From contig NC_015458.1 of the NCBI RefSeq assembly GCF_000209655.1, positions 2,666,001 to 2,730,000 of the forward strand: a DNA stretch of 64,000 nucleotides, written 5' to 3'. Within the stretch, counting starts at the first letter, position 1; each line of letters starts with the position of its first letter. Positions 45,913 through 55,337 of the stretch are shown here, in pieces. The translations under genes were made by a program, and so were the position numbers. This stretch comes from Pusillimonas sp. T7-7. Lineage in GTDB: Bacteria; Pseudomonadota; Gammaproteobacteria; Burkholderiales; Burkholderiaceae_B. The notes beneath the pieces are model-generated. The model worked only from the letters and a program-made list of their open reading frames with translations, had not been told where the DNA came from and did not search any database.

Positions 45913-45954
45913 CACCTTACCCAGACATAGGCAATAGTGACAGACTAATTAAAG

Positions 45955-46800
45955 CTAAACAGCAAGATCAAGCCGCTTCCATACCGCCATCGTCACCTCG
46001 GCATTATTCAGCGTATAAAAGTGCAAGCCAGGCGCCCCGTTATCCAGCAAATCTTGTGACAAGCGCGAAATCACCTCAACGCCAAAATCCTTGATTGATG
46101 CCTTGTCATCGCCGAAATCAGCCAAACGCAACCTGATCCAGCGCGGAATCTCGGCCCCGCACATATTCGAGAACCGCGACAGCTGCGTATAGTTTGTAAT
46201 CGGCATAATGCCGGGCACGATCGGTACACCTACACCCCTGGCCTGAGCACGGTCCACAAAATCATAATAGGCGTCGGCATTGAAAAAATACTGCGTAATC
46301 GCACTATTCGCCCCCGCCTGCACCTTGTTGACGAAATGGTCCAGATCGGCCTGCGCACTGCTGGCTTGCGGATGCATCTCGGGGTAGGCCGCCACCTCGA
46401 TGTGGAACCAATCACCGCTGTGCTCTCGAATAAACGACACCAGGTCGCTGGCGTAATGAAGATCGCCGCCATCGCCCCCCATGCCTGAAGGCAAATCGCC
46501 CCGCAAAGCCACAATCCGCTTGATACCCTGCTCACGGTACATAGTCAGGATATCTGCCAGTTCTGCACGGCTGGCGCCTATGCACGACAAATGCGGCGCC
46601 GCATCACAGCCCAGATTTTGCATCAAACGCACCGTATCGACAGTGCCCGTACGGGTCGATCCGCCGGCGCCAAACGTTACGCTGACATACGCCGGATGCA
46701 AGGCCAACAACTGCTTGGCCGAACGCACCAGCTTTTCTTGCGCCGCGATATCGCGGGGGGGGAAAAACTCCAGACTGACTGCTTGCTGCTTACCGCTCAT
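45955..46800 (-). CDS. metF: methylenetetrahydrofolate reductase
   Basis: 281 residues from the ATG at 46800, which overlaps the holin-like gene stop (ATGA); the frame opens 22 codons earlier. Motifs: VSLEFFPPRD with catalytic Glu, YVSVTFGAGGSTRTGT, LRGDLPSGMGGDGGD and ITQYFFNADAYYDFV. FAD-dependent reduction of 5,10-methylene-THF to 5-methyl-THF for methionine synthesis. Last gene of the SAH-riboswitch operon. Confidence 0.96.
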   Translation of the reverse strand: MSGKQQAVSLEFFPPRDIAAQEKLVRSAKQLLALHPAYVSVTFGAGGSTRTGTVDTVRLMQNLGCDAAPHLSCIGASRAELADILTMYREQGIKRIVALRGDLPSGMGGDGGDLHYASDLVSFIREHSGDWFHIEVAAYPEMHPQASSAQADLDHFVNKVQAGANSAITQYFFNADAYYDFVDRAQARGVGVPIVPGIMPITNYTQLSRFSNMCGAEIPRWIRLRLADFGDDKASIKDFGVEVISRLSQDLLDNGAPGLHFYTLNNAEVTMAVWKRLDLAV

Positions 46801-47135
46801 GAAGTCAATAACCTCGACAAAAGACCCGACACTATGCTGTACACAAAAGCGCCCAGCAAAGCCCACCAGAAACCATTGACCTGAAAGCCCTTGAGCACCG
46901 TGCCCGCAAACCAGAACACCAGCGCATTAAGCACCAGCAGGAACAAGCCCAGCGTGACGATCGTGATGGGCAGCGTCAATAGAATCAGCACGGGCTTGAC
47001 CAACGTATTCAACAGACCCAGTACCAGCGCGGCGACCAGCGCCGAGCCAAAAGATGCCACCGTGATGCCCGGCAAAATATATGCCACGATCAGCAAGGCC
47101 ACAGCGTTCAGAATCCAGACAAGAATGAGTTCCAT
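46797..47135 (-). CDS. four-helix phage-holin-superfamily IV membrane protein
   Basis: 112 residues from the ATG at 47135 (MELILVWILNAVALLIVAYI). Four transmembrane segments, with LVAALVLGLLNTLVKPVLIL and ITIVTLGLFLLVLNALVFWF as the conserved family core (PF04020 type). Despite the family name it lies between ahcY and metF, in a non-phage setting, and overlaps metF by four bases. Function unknown; not expected to be a lysis protein. Confidence 0.87.
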   Translation of the reverse strand: MELILVWILNAVALLIVAYILPGITVASFGSALVAALVLGLLNTLVKPVLILLTLPITIVTLGLFLLVLNALVFWFAGTVLKGFQVNGFWWALLGAFVYSIVSGLLSRLLTS

Positions 47136-47210
47136 GGTTGACGCTCCTGTAATTAGCACTGCTCTGTATTGCCGTGACCCGGACAGGCCACGGCGAACCA
47201 AGGGAAAGGC

Positions 47211-48629
47211 TTAGTAGCGATAGTGCTCGGGTTTGTAGGGCCCGGCTACCGGCACATTGATATAGTCGGCCTGGTCCTGGCGCAACTCGGTCAGTTGCAC
47301 GCCCAGTTTCTTCAGATGCAAGCGCGCAACTTTTTCGTCCAGGTGCTTGGGCAATACATAGACCTGCCCTTTTTCATAAGCATCACCGCGCGTGTACAGC
47401 TCGATCTGCGCAATGGTCTGGTTGGTGAATGACGCCGACATCACAAAGGATGGATGGCCCGTGGCGCAGCCCAGATTGACCAGGCGGCCCTTGGCCAGCA
47501 AGATGATGCGCTTGCCGTCGGGGAAAATAATGTGGTCGACTTGCGGCTTGACCTCTTCCCACTGCAGATCTTCAACCGCAGCCACATCGATTTCGTTGTC
47601 GAAGTGCCCGATGTTGCAAACAATGGCCTGGTCTTTCATGCGCTCCATGTGATCACGCGTGATCACATGGTAGTTGCCGGTAGCCGTCACGAAAATGTCA
47701 GCCTTGTCGGCAGCCTCGTCCAGGGTAACCACCTTATAGCCTTCCATGGAAGCCTGCAGCGCGCAGATGGGGTCCACTTCGGTAACCCAAACCTGGGCAC
47801 GCAAGGCCGCAAGCGCCTGTGCACAACCTTTGCCGACATCACCAAAGCCGCATACAACGGCGATTTTGCCAGCCACCATGACGTCGGTAGCGCGCTTGAT
47901 GCCGTCTACCAGCGATTCGCGGCAGCCATACAGATTGTCGAACTTGGACTTGGTGACCGAGTCGTTGACGTTGATGGCGGGAAAGGCCAGTTCGCCCTTC
48001 TTGGACATTTGATACAGGCGATGCACACCCGTAGTGGTTTCTTCAGTTACACCACGCACCTGCGCCAGGCGGGTGGAATACCACTTGGCATCGCGAGCCA
48101 ACTGCGCCTTGATTGAAGCAAACAGCACACGCTCTTCTTCGCTGCCTGGCTTATCAAGCACCGAGATGTCGTTCTCGGCCTTGGCGCCCAGGTGCAACAA
48201 GGTCGTGGCGTCGCCGCCATCATCCAGAATCATGTTGGCGTGCTGGCCATTGGGCCACTCAAAAATCTGGTGGGTGTAATTCCAGTAGTCTTCCAGCGTT
48301 TCGCCCTTGATGGCGAACACCGGCGTACCACCTGCTGCAATGGCTGCAGCAGCATGGTCTTGGGTAGAGAAAATATTGCACGAAGCCCAACGAACTTCAG
48401 CGCCCAGCGCCTTCAGGGTTTCGATCAGCACCGCCGTTTGTATGGTCATGTGCAAGCTGCCGGCAATGCGTGCACCCTTCAGCGGCTGCGCAGCGGCATA
48501 TTCTTCACGGGTGGCCATCAGGCCGGGCATTTCGGTTTCGGCAATCGCGATTTCACGACGGCCCCAGCCCGCCAGACTGATGTCGGCAATTTTATAGTCG
48601 GAAAAAGTGGTGTCTGCGACAGTATTCAT
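47211..48629 (-). CDS. ahcY: S-adenosylhomocysteinase
   Basis: 472 residues from the ATG at 48629, with GGATG ahead; the frame opens 23 codons earlier inside the riboswitch leader. NAD-binding loop [16 protein letters not shown]. Substrate motifs: [35 protein letters not shown] and the C-terminal PDHYRY-like end KPEHYRY. Splits SAH into homocysteine and adenosine, removing product inhibition of methyltransferases. Controlled by the upstream SAH riboswitch. Confidence 0.97.
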   Translation of the reverse strand: MNTVADTTFSDYKIADISLAGWGRREIAIAETEMPGLMATREEYAAAQPLKGARIAGSLHMTIQTAVLIETLKALGAEVRWASCNIFSTQDHAAAAIAAGGTPVFAIKGETLEDYWNYTHQIFEWPNGQHANMILDDGGDATTLLHLGAKAENDISVLDKPGSEEERVLFASIKAQLARDAKWYSTRLAQVRGVTEETTTGVHRLYQMSKKGELAFPAINVNDSVTKSKFDNLYGCRESLVDGIKRATDVMVAGKIAVVCGFGDVGKGCAQALAALRAQVWVTEVDPICALQASMEGYKVVTLDEAADKADIFVTATGNYHVITRDHMERMKDQAIVCNIGHFDNEIDVAAVEDLQWEEVKPQVDHIIFPDGKRIILLAKGRLVNLGCATGHPSFVMSASFTNQTIAQIELYTRGDAYEKGQVYVLPKHLDEKVARLHLKKLGVQLTELRQDQADYINVPVAGPYKPEHYRY

Positions 48630-48733
48630 GGGTATCATCCAATAAACCTGTACCAGACTAAGGGCCGAATGCAATATGAGCTCATCTTCGCCTGGCAAGG
48701 GAACGATGAGCGCAGTTGAAACGAAAAAGACAA

Positions 48734-48797
48734 CCTGAGCCTAGCGGGTGGTGGCAGCGATAAAGCCGGCCCCGACGCCGTTGCAGCGCTCCTCAGG
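48734..48797 (-). ncRNA. SAH riboswitch
   Basis: Read on the minus strand, CCTGAGGAGCGCTGCAACGG is followed about 30 bases later by GCTAGGCTCAGG. The GAGGAGCGCTGCAAC core and the AGGCTC partner are the conserved parts of the S-adenosylhomocysteine riboswitch. CCTGAG pairs with CTCAGG to close the main stem. It lies about 105 bases before the ahcY ATG, its usual target in betaproteobacteria, where ligand binding switches expression on. Confidence 0.93.
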
Positions 48798-48805
48798 AAG
48801 CCCTG

Positions 48806-48811
48806 ATTGTA
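48806..48811 (-). promoter_or_regulatory. -10 box for the riboswitch-ahcY transcript
   Basis: Minus-strand TACAAT. A start about 7 bases downstream falls at 48799, right at the 5' edge of the riboswitch. The -35 region is weak. Confidence 0.55.
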
Positions 48812-48850
48812 GCGTAATTACTATGATTGGTGATGCGATGCCTGGACGCT

Positions 48851-49066
48851 TCAGCCTTTGCGTTTCGGATAGCCCTGGTCGGTAATGCGCACCCAGACGC
48901 CGCGCTTTTCTTCATCGTCCATGAAGACCCAGTTGGCCACTTCCATGGCGGTGCGTCCGCAACCACGGCAGATATCGTCATACAGCGTCGAACACACCGC
49001 AACGCAAGGGGAGTCGGTGGGGTTCAGGCTGTGAGCGTCATCGCGCCGGGTTTCGGACGTTTCCAT
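48851..49066 (-). CDS. DUF1289 protein, four-cysteine motif
   Basis: 71 residues. The defining pattern SPCVAVC and DICRGCGRT gives four cysteines, probably a zinc or iron-sulfur site, followed by W and M/E-rich helix EVANWVFMDDEEK. Function unknown. Starts 15 bases after metK on the same strand, so likely co-transcribed with it. The SAH riboswitch begins 53 bases past its stop. Confidence 0.9.
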   Translation of the reverse strand: METSETRRDDAHSLNPTDSPCVAVCSTLYDDICRGCGRTAMEVANWVFMDDEEKRGVWVRITDQGYPKRKG

Positions 49067-49080
49067 ATTGGCTTCTTGGT

Positions 49081-50244
49081 TTAGGCGGCCTGTTTCAAGG
49101 CCTGCACCTTGTCTGTGGCCTCCCAGCTGAATTCGGGTTCGGAGCGACCAAAGTGCCCGTAGGCAGCGGATTTGGCGTAGATGGGGCGCAGCAGGTCGAG
49201 CATATTGACGATGCCTTTAGGGCGCAAGTCGAAATTTTCTCGTACCAGACGGGCGATTTGCTCGTCGGGGATCACGCCGGTGCCTTCGGTGTATACCGTG
49301 ATGTTGATGGGCTCGGCCACACCAATAGCATAGCTGACCTGCACTTGGCATTGGCGTGCAAGACCCGCGGCCACAATGTTCTTTGCCACATAGCGCGCTG
49401 CGTAGGCCGCAGAGCGGTCGACCTTGGAAGGGTCTTTGCCCGAAAATGCCCCACCACCGTGCGGGCATGCGCCGCCATAAGTGTCGACGATGATCTTGCG
49501 CCCGGTCAGGCCGCAGTCGCCCTGCGGGCCGCCAATAACAAAAATACCGGTGGGGTTGATCATGAATTTGGTCGTGGGCGTCAGCAAACCATCGGGGAAA
49601 CTGGGCTTGATGATTTCTTCAATGACGGCTTCTTTAATGTCGCTTTGTGAGATCTCGGGCGCATGCTGGGTAGACAGCACCACCGTGTCGACCTCGGCCG
49701 GCTTGCCGTCGATGTAGCGGAAGGTAACCTGTGACTTGGCATCAGGGCGCAGCCAGGGCAGACGGCCGTCTTTACGCAGTTCGCTTTGGCGCTGCACCAG
49801 ACGGTGGGCATACCAGATGGGTGCGGGCATGAGATCGGGGGTTTCGTCGCAGGCGTAGCCAAACATCAGGCCCTGGTCGCCAGCACCCTGGTTCAGGGCT
49901 TCTTCGCTGCTACGGTCGACACCCTGAGCAATGTCAGGGGACTGCTTGTCGTAGGCCACCAGCACGGCGCAACCCTTGTAGTCGATGCCGTAGTCGGTGT
50001 TGTCGTAGCCGATGCGCTTGATGGTGTCGCGTGCCACCTGGATGTAATCCACATTGGCGGTGGTGGTGATTTCACCGGCCAGCACGACCAAGCCAGTGTT
50101 ACACAGCGTTTCGGCCGCAACACGCGCGTTGGGATCCTGGGTAAGGATGGCGTCAAGGATGGAGTCGGAAATCTGGTCGGCGACTTTGTCGGGGTGACCT
50201 TCGGAAACGGATTCGGATGTAAATAGGAAATCGTTATTTGCCAC
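49081..50244 (-). CDS. metK: S-adenosylmethionine synthetase
   Basis: 387 residues from a GTG at 50244, with AAAGGA nine bases upstream; the 20-codon longer frame lacks support. ATP and metal motifs: [14 protein letters not shown], the [12 protein letters not shown] hexapeptide region and [19 protein letters not shown]. Makes SAM from methionine and ATP. Together with the adjacent ahcY and metF, it makes this a methyl-cycle locus. No known SAM riboswitch was recognised in the leader. Confidence 0.97.
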   Translation of the reverse strand: MANNDFLFTSESVSEGHPDKVADQISDSILDAILTQDPNARVAAETLCNTGLVVLAGEITTTANVDYIQVARDTIKRIGYDNTDYGIDYKGCAVLVAYDKQSPDIAQGVDRSSEEALNQGAGDQGLMFGYACDETPDLMPAPIWYAHRLVQRQSELRKDGRLPWLRPDAKSQVTFRYIDGKPAEVDTVVLSTQHAPEISQSDIKEAVIEEIIKPSFPDGLLTPTTKFMINPTGIFVIGGPQGDCGLTGRKIIVDTYGGACPHGGGAFSGKDPSKVDRSAAYAARYVAKNIVAAGLARQCQVQVSYAIGVAEPINITVYTEGTGVIPDEQIARLVRENFDLRPKGIVNMLDLLRPIYAKSAAYGHFGRSEPEFSWEATDKVQALKQAA

Positions 50245-50489
50245 AGCGATACGTCCTTTAAAACGCTGGTTGCCCAGCAAGAGGTTGAACGAAACGCGTT
50301 GCACCTCGGACGTCTGCTAAGCAGTGGATATCAGGGCGCGACGCTTTAGCGGATTTTTTTATGCACTGCAAGAAGCACTGCACCATCGCCCCGCAAGTTG
50401 TCGGTTAACTCAGCGATAAACCTCATTTTAAGCGAAAATAGATTCAAATTCATTTTCTCACTTCCGATATAAGGGTTATTGCTCCAGCT

Positions 50490-51341
50490 ATGCTTCTGGC
50501 TCTGTTTCGTTTTCTGGCCTGGCTGCCCCTGTCTGTGCTGCACGGTATCGGCCGCTTGGCCGGAGTCATCATCTATCTGTGCCCGGGCAGTTACCGCCGA
50601 CGGCTGCAAACCAACGCCAGGCAGGCAGGCTACCCAGACGCCGGGTTTGCACGCCAGGCAGCCGCTGAAACAGGTGCGATGGTCATGGAGACACCCAAGG
50701 TCTGGCTACGCACCCGGCAATGCCTGGAAAAAGCACACAGCGACGACAACGAGGTGGTGCGTGCGGCGCTGGCCGAGGGGCGGGGCATTCTGTATTTAAC
50801 ACCGCACCTGGGCTGCTTCGAGATCACTGCCCGTTATCTCTTGCAGCATGGCCCCATTACCGTCATGTACCGGCCGCCGCGCCAGGCCTTCCTCGAGCCC
50901 GTGATGGAGCAGGCGCGCAATACGTCGGGCCTGAAGGCTGTGCCGGCCACTCTGCAGGGGGTGCGCGAGTTTGTGCGCGCGCTCAAGCGTGGCGAGGCCG
51001 TCGGCATGCTGCCCGACCAGGTTCCCGGCAGCGGCGAAGGAGTGTGGGCGCCCTTTTTTGGCAAGCAAGCCCTGACCATGACGCTGGCAGGCCGACTGGC
51101 GCGTCAAACAGGCGTGGCCGTCATTCTTACCGCCGGCGAACGTCTTCCTTCCGGAAAAGGCTGGCGCATACACTATGTACGCCTGCCTGAACCTTTACCC
51201 ACTGACCCGCAACCTTTGGCCACAGCCATCAACAGCGCCATGGAACAACTGATACGGCGTTTTCCACAGCAGTACCTATGGAGCTATAACCGCTACAAAA
51301 TTCCCAATGATGCGCCACCGCGTCCTGCTGATACACCGTAA
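50490..51341 (+). CDS. LpxL/HtrB-type lipid A acyltransferase, first of a tandem pair
   Basis: 283 residues. N-terminal membrane segment (about 1-22). Catalytic HX4E in TPHLGCFEITARY, the acceptor motif around TVMYRPPRQ, and the PDQVPGSGEGVWAPFFG loop. Adds secondary acyl chains to lipid A at the inner membrane. Its TAA overlaps the ATG of the second acyltransferase. Divergent from metK across 245 bases without a gene. That gap holds AT-rich promoter sequence and nothing else I can name. Confidence 0.92.
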   Translation: MLLALFRFLAWLPLSVLHGIGRLAGVIIYLCPGSYRRRLQTNARQAGYPDAGFARQAAAETGAMVMETPKVWLRTRQCLEKAHSDDNEVVRAALAEGRGILYLTPHLGCFEITARYLLQHGPITVMYRPPRQAFLEPVMEQARNTSGLKAVPATLQGVREFVRALKRGEAVGMLPDQVPGSGEGVWAPFFGKQALTMTLAGRLARQTGVAVILTAGERLPSGKGWRIHYVRLPEPLPTDPQPLATAINSAMEQLIRRFPQQYLWSYNRYKIPNDAPPRPADTP

Positions 51342-52231
51342 TGATGTTTAGCAAACTGCCTTTCCTCCGTTTTATTTTTTCTTATTTCGGCCGCAGCCCC
51401 CTGGCTACACGTAAGCGCTGGGCGCGTGTGCTGGCCTGGCTGGCGCCCCGGCTGCTGCGTTCGCGGGCGCATATTGTGCGCACCAACCTGGCCTTGTGTT
51501 TTCCCGAACGTGCTGAACAGGAACGCGAAGCCTGGCTGCATGAGCATTTTTATTTGCTGGCGCTGTCGATCATAGACAGGGGGCTGTGCTGGTTCGGCAC
51601 GAAAGACGCCATTATGGAAGCAACCCCCATCACGGGGCTGGAGCACCTGGACGCGCTGCTGAAGGAGCAGCGCCGAATTATTATGCTGGCGCCGCACTTT
51701 ATCGGGCTGGACGCGGCGGCAACACGGCTGACCTTATTTCTGAAAGAGTCGGCCACCATGTATACCCCGCAAAGCGACGACGACGTAGACACCTTGGTAC
51801 GCGAGGGACGAGGCCGATTCAATACCGTACATCTGGTGAGTCGCAGTGCAGGAGTGCGAGGGCTGATACGGCATTTGCGCAATGGAGTGCCCGTGTATTA
51901 CCTGCCTGATATGGACTTTCGCGAAACAGGCTCGATATTCGTGCCTTTTTTTGGGGTGCCGGCGGCCACGCTGCTGGCAACAGCGCAAATTGCAAAAACA
52001 TGGGACGCGGCGGTCGTGCCCATTGTGAGCCGTCTCAATGCCGCAACGGGCCAATACGACATACAGGTGTTGCCACCCCTGGTCGATTTTCCTGGTGAGC
52101 AATCCGCCAAAGAGGCGACCGCACGCCTGAACAAGCTGATAGAAGATTGGGTAAGAGTGGATCCGCCCCAGTATTATTGGGTACACAGGCGGTTCAAGAC
52201 ACGGCCCGAAGGTGAGCCTCGCATTTACTGA
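51341..52231 (+). CDS. LpxL/LpxM-type lipid A acyltransferase, second of the pair
   Basis: 296 residues. N-terminal membrane segment and RSRAHIVRTNLALCFPE, typical of the family. Catalytic HX4D in APHFIGLDAAATRL, YTPQSDDDVDTLVREGRGRF, and the PDMDFRETGSIFVPFFGVPA loop. Paralogue of the preceding gene, sharing its TAATG overlap. Position specificity on lipid A cannot be read. Convergent with trmL, four bases apart. Confidence 0.93.
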   Translation: MMFSKLPFLRFIFSYFGRSPLATRKRWARVLAWLAPRLLRSRAHIVRTNLALCFPERAEQEREAWLHEHFYLLALSIIDRGLCWFGTKDAIMEATPITGLEHLDALLKEQRRIIMLAPHFIGLDAAATRLTLFLKESATMYTPQSDDDVDTLVREGRGRFNTVHLVSRSAGVRGLIRHLRNGVPVYYLPDMDFRETGSIFVPFFGVPAATLLATAQIAKTWDAAVVPIVSRLNAATGQYDIQVLPPLVDFPGEQSAKEATARLNKLIEDWVRVDPPQYYWVHRRFKTRPEGEPRIY

Positions 52232-52235
52232 CCTA

Positions 52236-52706
52236 CTACACGCCGCCCGCATACCCTGCCTGACGCCAGGCTTCAAACACCGTAACCGCCACGGCATTAG
52301 ACAGATTCAAGCTGCGCTGTTGCGGCATCATGGGCAGACGCAAACGCTGCGCCTGTGGAAAACAGGCCAGCTGCCCCGGCGACAAGCCCGCGGTTTCACG
52401 ACCGAACACAAAAACATCGCCGGGCTTGAATGAAAACTCCGCCATCAATCGACTGCCTTTGGTCGTCAGGGCGTAGCGACGGCTTGGGTCGCCGCCTATG
52501 ATATTCAACGCGGCATCAAGATCGTTGTGCACCTGCATGGCCGCCCATTCGTGATAATCCAGCCCGGCTCGCTTGAGCTTCTTGTCGTCCAGCTCGAAAC
52601 CCAGCGGCCGCACCAGGTGCAGGCTGGCGCCGGTATTGGCGGCCAGGCGGATGACATTACCCGTATTGGGTGGAATTTCAGGTGAGACCAGAACGATGTG
52701 GAACAT
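52236..52706 (-). CDS. trmL: tRNA (cytidine/uridine-34-2'-O)-methyltransferase
   Basis: 156 residues from the ATG at 52706 (MFHIVLVSPEIPPNTGNVIR); the longer frame begins at a TTG. SPOUT-knot motifs: NTGNVIRLAANTGA, VFGRETAGLSPGQLA and LRLPMMPQQRSLNLSNAVAV. Dimeric enzyme that methylates the wobble ribose of two leucine tRNAs. Confidence 0.94.
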   Translation of the reverse strand: MFHIVLVSPEIPPNTGNVIRLAANTGASLHLVRPLGFELDDKKLKRAGLDYHEWAAMQVHNDLDAALNIIGGDPSRRYALTTKGSRLMAEFSFKPGDVFVFGRETAGLSPGQLACFPQAQRLRLPMMPQQRSLNLSNAVAVTVFEAWRQAGYAGGV

Positions 52707-52811
52707 AAAAGGCGAAGAAAATGGTTCGGCCGGCAACGCACCGGACGCTGCCTGATTTTACAGGCAATGCCAGGCTGGCCGCCTGAGCCGGCTGCTGCCG
52801 GAGCCCATGGC

Positions 52812-53552
52812 TCAATGATCGCCCACATGATACGGCGTGCGCGCCAGTATCAGGCCCCATACCGACGCCGCACCGGCAGCCTTGAGCGCCTGTGCAATGC
52901 TGTGCAGGGTACTGCCCGTTGTCAGCACATCGTCGACGACGGCAATATGCGCCCCATGCAAGCTCCGGGGGCAAGCGTACAAAGACTGAACGCTGTGCAT
53001 GCGGGCCGATCGGCCCAGCTGGCTTTGCTTGACGCCTTCACGCATTCTAATCACCAAACCAGGCCTGCATGGCCGCTGCAGCCGCCGTGCCAGACTGTAT
53101 GCAAGCTCGGCCGCCGGGTTGAAGCCCCGCCGCAGCAAAGCCGTTCGGCTGGCGGGCACAGGAACCAGCACAAGCTGTTCGGGCAGTACCGGTTGCGTTG
53201 CCCGTACGGCGTCGGCCAACAGGCCCGCCAACATGTTGGCACTGGTAAATTGCCGCTGCACTTTCAGGCGATGGATCAGCAGATCTCCCGGCGCCGCGTA
53301 GTCGAAGGCTGCAATCACGCGATCAAAGGCTGGCGTATGCTGCGTGCAATCGGGGCAGGCGCCCTGGCTGTCCAGCGCCAGTTGGCATACTTGGCAGCGC
53401 AGCGCGCCACTGACCATAGACTGCGTTACTGCCTGATAGCAATAGCCGCATAGCTGCCCGCCATAGGCGCTGTCATGGCACAGGCCGCATACAGCAGGCA
53501 CTCGTGCAAGCAAGCGTGCGGTGAATTCGCGCAAGGCAGGCAGATAGGCCAT
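52812..53552 (-). CDS. comF: ComF-family phosphoribosyltransferase-like protein
   Basis: 246 residues from the ATG at 53552, with GGGAG seven bases upstream; the ORF runs 64 codons further without support. Two zinc-ribbon cysteine pairs (VCGLC, LCGYC, RCQVC, ACPDC) at about 25-75. LVPVPASRTALLRRGFNPA and the PRPP motif VVDDVLTTGSTLHS complete the domain. Needed for DNA uptake in naturally competent bacteria; in this window dprA is the other competence gene. Confidence 0.9.
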   Translation of the reverse strand: MAYLPALREFTARLLARVPAVCGLCHDSAYGGQLCGYCYQAVTQSMVSGALRCQVCQLALDSQGACPDCTQHTPAFDRVIAAFDYAAPGDLLIHRLKVQRQFTSANMLAGLLADAVRATQPVLPEQLVLVPVPASRTALLRRGFNPAAELAYSLARRLQRPCRPGLVIRMREGVKQSQLGRSARMHSVQSLYACPRSLHGAHIAVVDDVLTTGSTLHSIAQALKAAGAASVWGLILARTPYHVGDH

Positions 53553-53631
53553 AATAGGACTCCCAGAAAGCATTGATGCACTGATATCTAAGCATCTTTT
53601 TTTTCCAGAAACCAGACGTACCTGCACCTTA

Positions 53632-54585
53632 ATGTCACAGCCCCCATCTCTGCGCATCAACCCAGCACATGTCAGCCGGCAGTTTGCCCGCCGCAGCCCT
53701 CTGGACGCCGCCCAGTTTCTGTACGGAGAAGTCGCGCAGCGCATGCTGCAACGCTTAAGCTATATACGCATTGACCCGGTGGCGGTGCTCGACGCGGGTT
53801 GCGGTGCCGCACACGCGCTCGAACCCTTGCGTGCCCGTTACCCCGCGCTGGATTACACCGGGCTGGACAACTGTACAGAGCTGCTGGATGTCGCCCGCGA
53901 ACGCTACACCGCCAAGCCAGGCTTCTGGCAAAAACTGCGCAACAAGCCAACTCCCCCCGTGCAATTCGTGCAGGCGGATCTGGCCGGCTCCGGGCTTGCG
54001 CCCGAATCCCAGGATCTGGTCTGGTCCAATATGGCACTGCATTGGCACGCCGAGCCTCACGAGGTCCTGAGCGAATGGCGGCGCATTCTCAAGCCTGGCG
54101 CCCTGGTCATGTTTTCCTGCCTGGGTCCGGGCTCGATGGCTGAACTGCGCAAGGCAGTAGAAAGCGCCGACCTGAAGACGGCAACACCCGAGTTTGTCGA
54201 CATGCACGACTTTGGCGACCTGTTGATCGAGCGCGGTTTCTCCGATCCCGTCATGGACCAGGAAATCCTCACGCTTACTTATCGCAGCCCTCAGAAGCTG
54301 CTGGACGATATGCGCATATTGGGCGGCAATCCCAGCCTGGATCGCAAGCAGGGCTTGAGCGGTCGGGAATGGCATCAAAAACTGCTGGACGCCCTGGAGG
54401 CCCAGCGTAGTGATGACGGCACCATACACCTGACTCTGGAATTGGCCTATGGCCATGCATGGCGTTCAGCTGCTCACAAAACCCTAAGCGGCGAAACCCG
54501 TATTTCCATAGGCGCCATCGGGCGATCCAAAGACCCGAATAACACTCGCCCCACGGTCAAGCCTCGCAAATGCGACAAACCCTGA
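53632..54585 (+). CDS. BioC-like SAM-dependent methyltransferase
   Basis: 317 residues. Class I methyltransferase with VLDAGCGAAHALEPLRARYP (motif I), TGLDNCTELL, LVWSNMALHWHAEPHEVLSE and LKPGALVMFSCLGPGS. The order and sequence resemble BioC (malonyl-ACP O-methyltransferase) and NDUFAF5. No other biotin genes are near, so the substrate is left open. Divergent from comF, 79 bases apart. Confidence 0.86.
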   Translation: MSQPPSLRINPAHVSRQFARRSPLDAAQFLYGEVAQRMLQRLSYIRIDPVAVLDAGCGAAHALEPLRARYPALDYTGLDNCTELLDVARERYTAKPGFWQKLRNKPTPPVQFVQADLAGSGLAPESQDLVWSNMALHWHAEPHEVLSEWRRILKPGALVMFSCLGPGSMAELRKAVESADLKTATPEFVDMHDFGDLLIERGFSDPVMDQEILTLTYRSPQKLLDDMRILGGNPSLDRKQGLSGREWHQKLLDALEAQRSDDGTIHLTLELAYGHAWRSAAHKTLSGETRISIGAIGRSKDPNNTRPTVKPRKCDKP

Positions 54586-54637
54586 ATTGTAAAAAGCCCC
54601 ACGCTACGCCTGAAGCTTGCCATCCACCTCGTGTTTG

Positions 54638-55327
54638 CTAAGTACTGGTATTTTTCTTGCGTGAAGAGTCAATGCCCAGTTGCTTGAGCTTGCGATACAA
54701 ATGAGTGCGTTCAAGGCCGGTTTTTTCAGACACCCGCGTCATACTGTGGCTCTCGCGCCCCAGATGGTATTCAAAATAAATACGCTCAAATTCGTCGCGC
54801 GCATCGCGTAGCGGCTGGTCCAGCGAAATACTGCCCAATAAAGAATTATTGACTTCAGTGACGGGCTCCGGCGCTCCAGGCATGGGAGTAGTCGTGAGCG
54901 GCTGCGTGAGCTCGGCCCGCTGATCAGGTTGACGCGCAGCTGCTACCTGAGCCGAAGTCACCACAGGACGGGCCAGCCCCGCTGCTATGGTTTTAAGCAG
55001 CTTTTGAAGGGTAATGGGTTTTTCAAGAAAATCGACGGCGCCGATACGGGTAGCTTCGACTGCGGTGTCGACCGTGGCATGCCCGCTCATCATGATGACA
55101 GGCATATCAAGCAAACCCTGAGAGCCCCATTCTTTCAGCAGACTGACACCGTCGGTGTCGGGCATCCAGATATCAAGCAGCACCAAGTCGGGCCGTGAGC
55201 GCAGTCGCGCAGCCCTTGCTTGAGCCGCATTTTCTGCGAGTTCTACCGTATGCCCTTCGTCGTAAAGTATTTCGGACAAGAGCTCACGAATACCAATTTC
55301 ATCATCAACAACCAGAATTCTGGCCAT
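54638..55327 (-). CDS. NtrX-like response regulator without AAA+ domain
   Basis: 229 residues. The receiver at 1-120 has DDE pocket at 8-10, phospho-acceptor Asp in VLLDIWMP, MMSGHAT and LEKPITL. An Ala/Pro/Thr-rich linker follows (about 120-165), then a Fis-type HTH at the C-terminus (MTRVSEKTGLERTHLYRKLK). NtrX regulators normally carry a sigma-54 AAA+ domain between these parts; here it is absent, so activation of sigma-54 promoters is not expected. It follows the NtrY-like kinase by ten bases, so the two form a pair. Confidence 0.9.
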   Translation of the reverse strand: MARILVVDDEIGIRELLSEILYDEGHTVELAENAAQARAARLRSRPDLVLLDIWMPDTDGVSLLKEWGSQGLLDMPVIMMSGHATVDTAVEATRIGAVDFLEKPITLQKLLKTIAAGLARPVVTSAQVAAARQPDQRAELTQPLTTTPMPGAPEPVTEVNNSLLGSISLDQPLRDARDEFERIYFEYHLGRESHSMTRVSEKTGLERTHLYRKLKQLGIDSSRKKNTST

Positions 55328-55337
55328 AAAGCGTCAC

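Noticed and set aside
45818..45954. 6S RNA gene near fau
   Set aside because: 6S RNA often neighbours fau, but both flanking gaps here are too short (27 and 137 bases) and lack the bulged-duplex pattern.
46797..47135. Prophage remnant because of the holin family name
   Set aside because: No other phage gene, integrase or attachment site is near; the gene is embedded in a methionine-cycle operon.
50245..50489. SAM or second SAH riboswitch in front of metK
   Set aside because: A GAGGTGCAACGCG string is only superficially like the SAH core; the matching AGGCTC arm and stems are missing.
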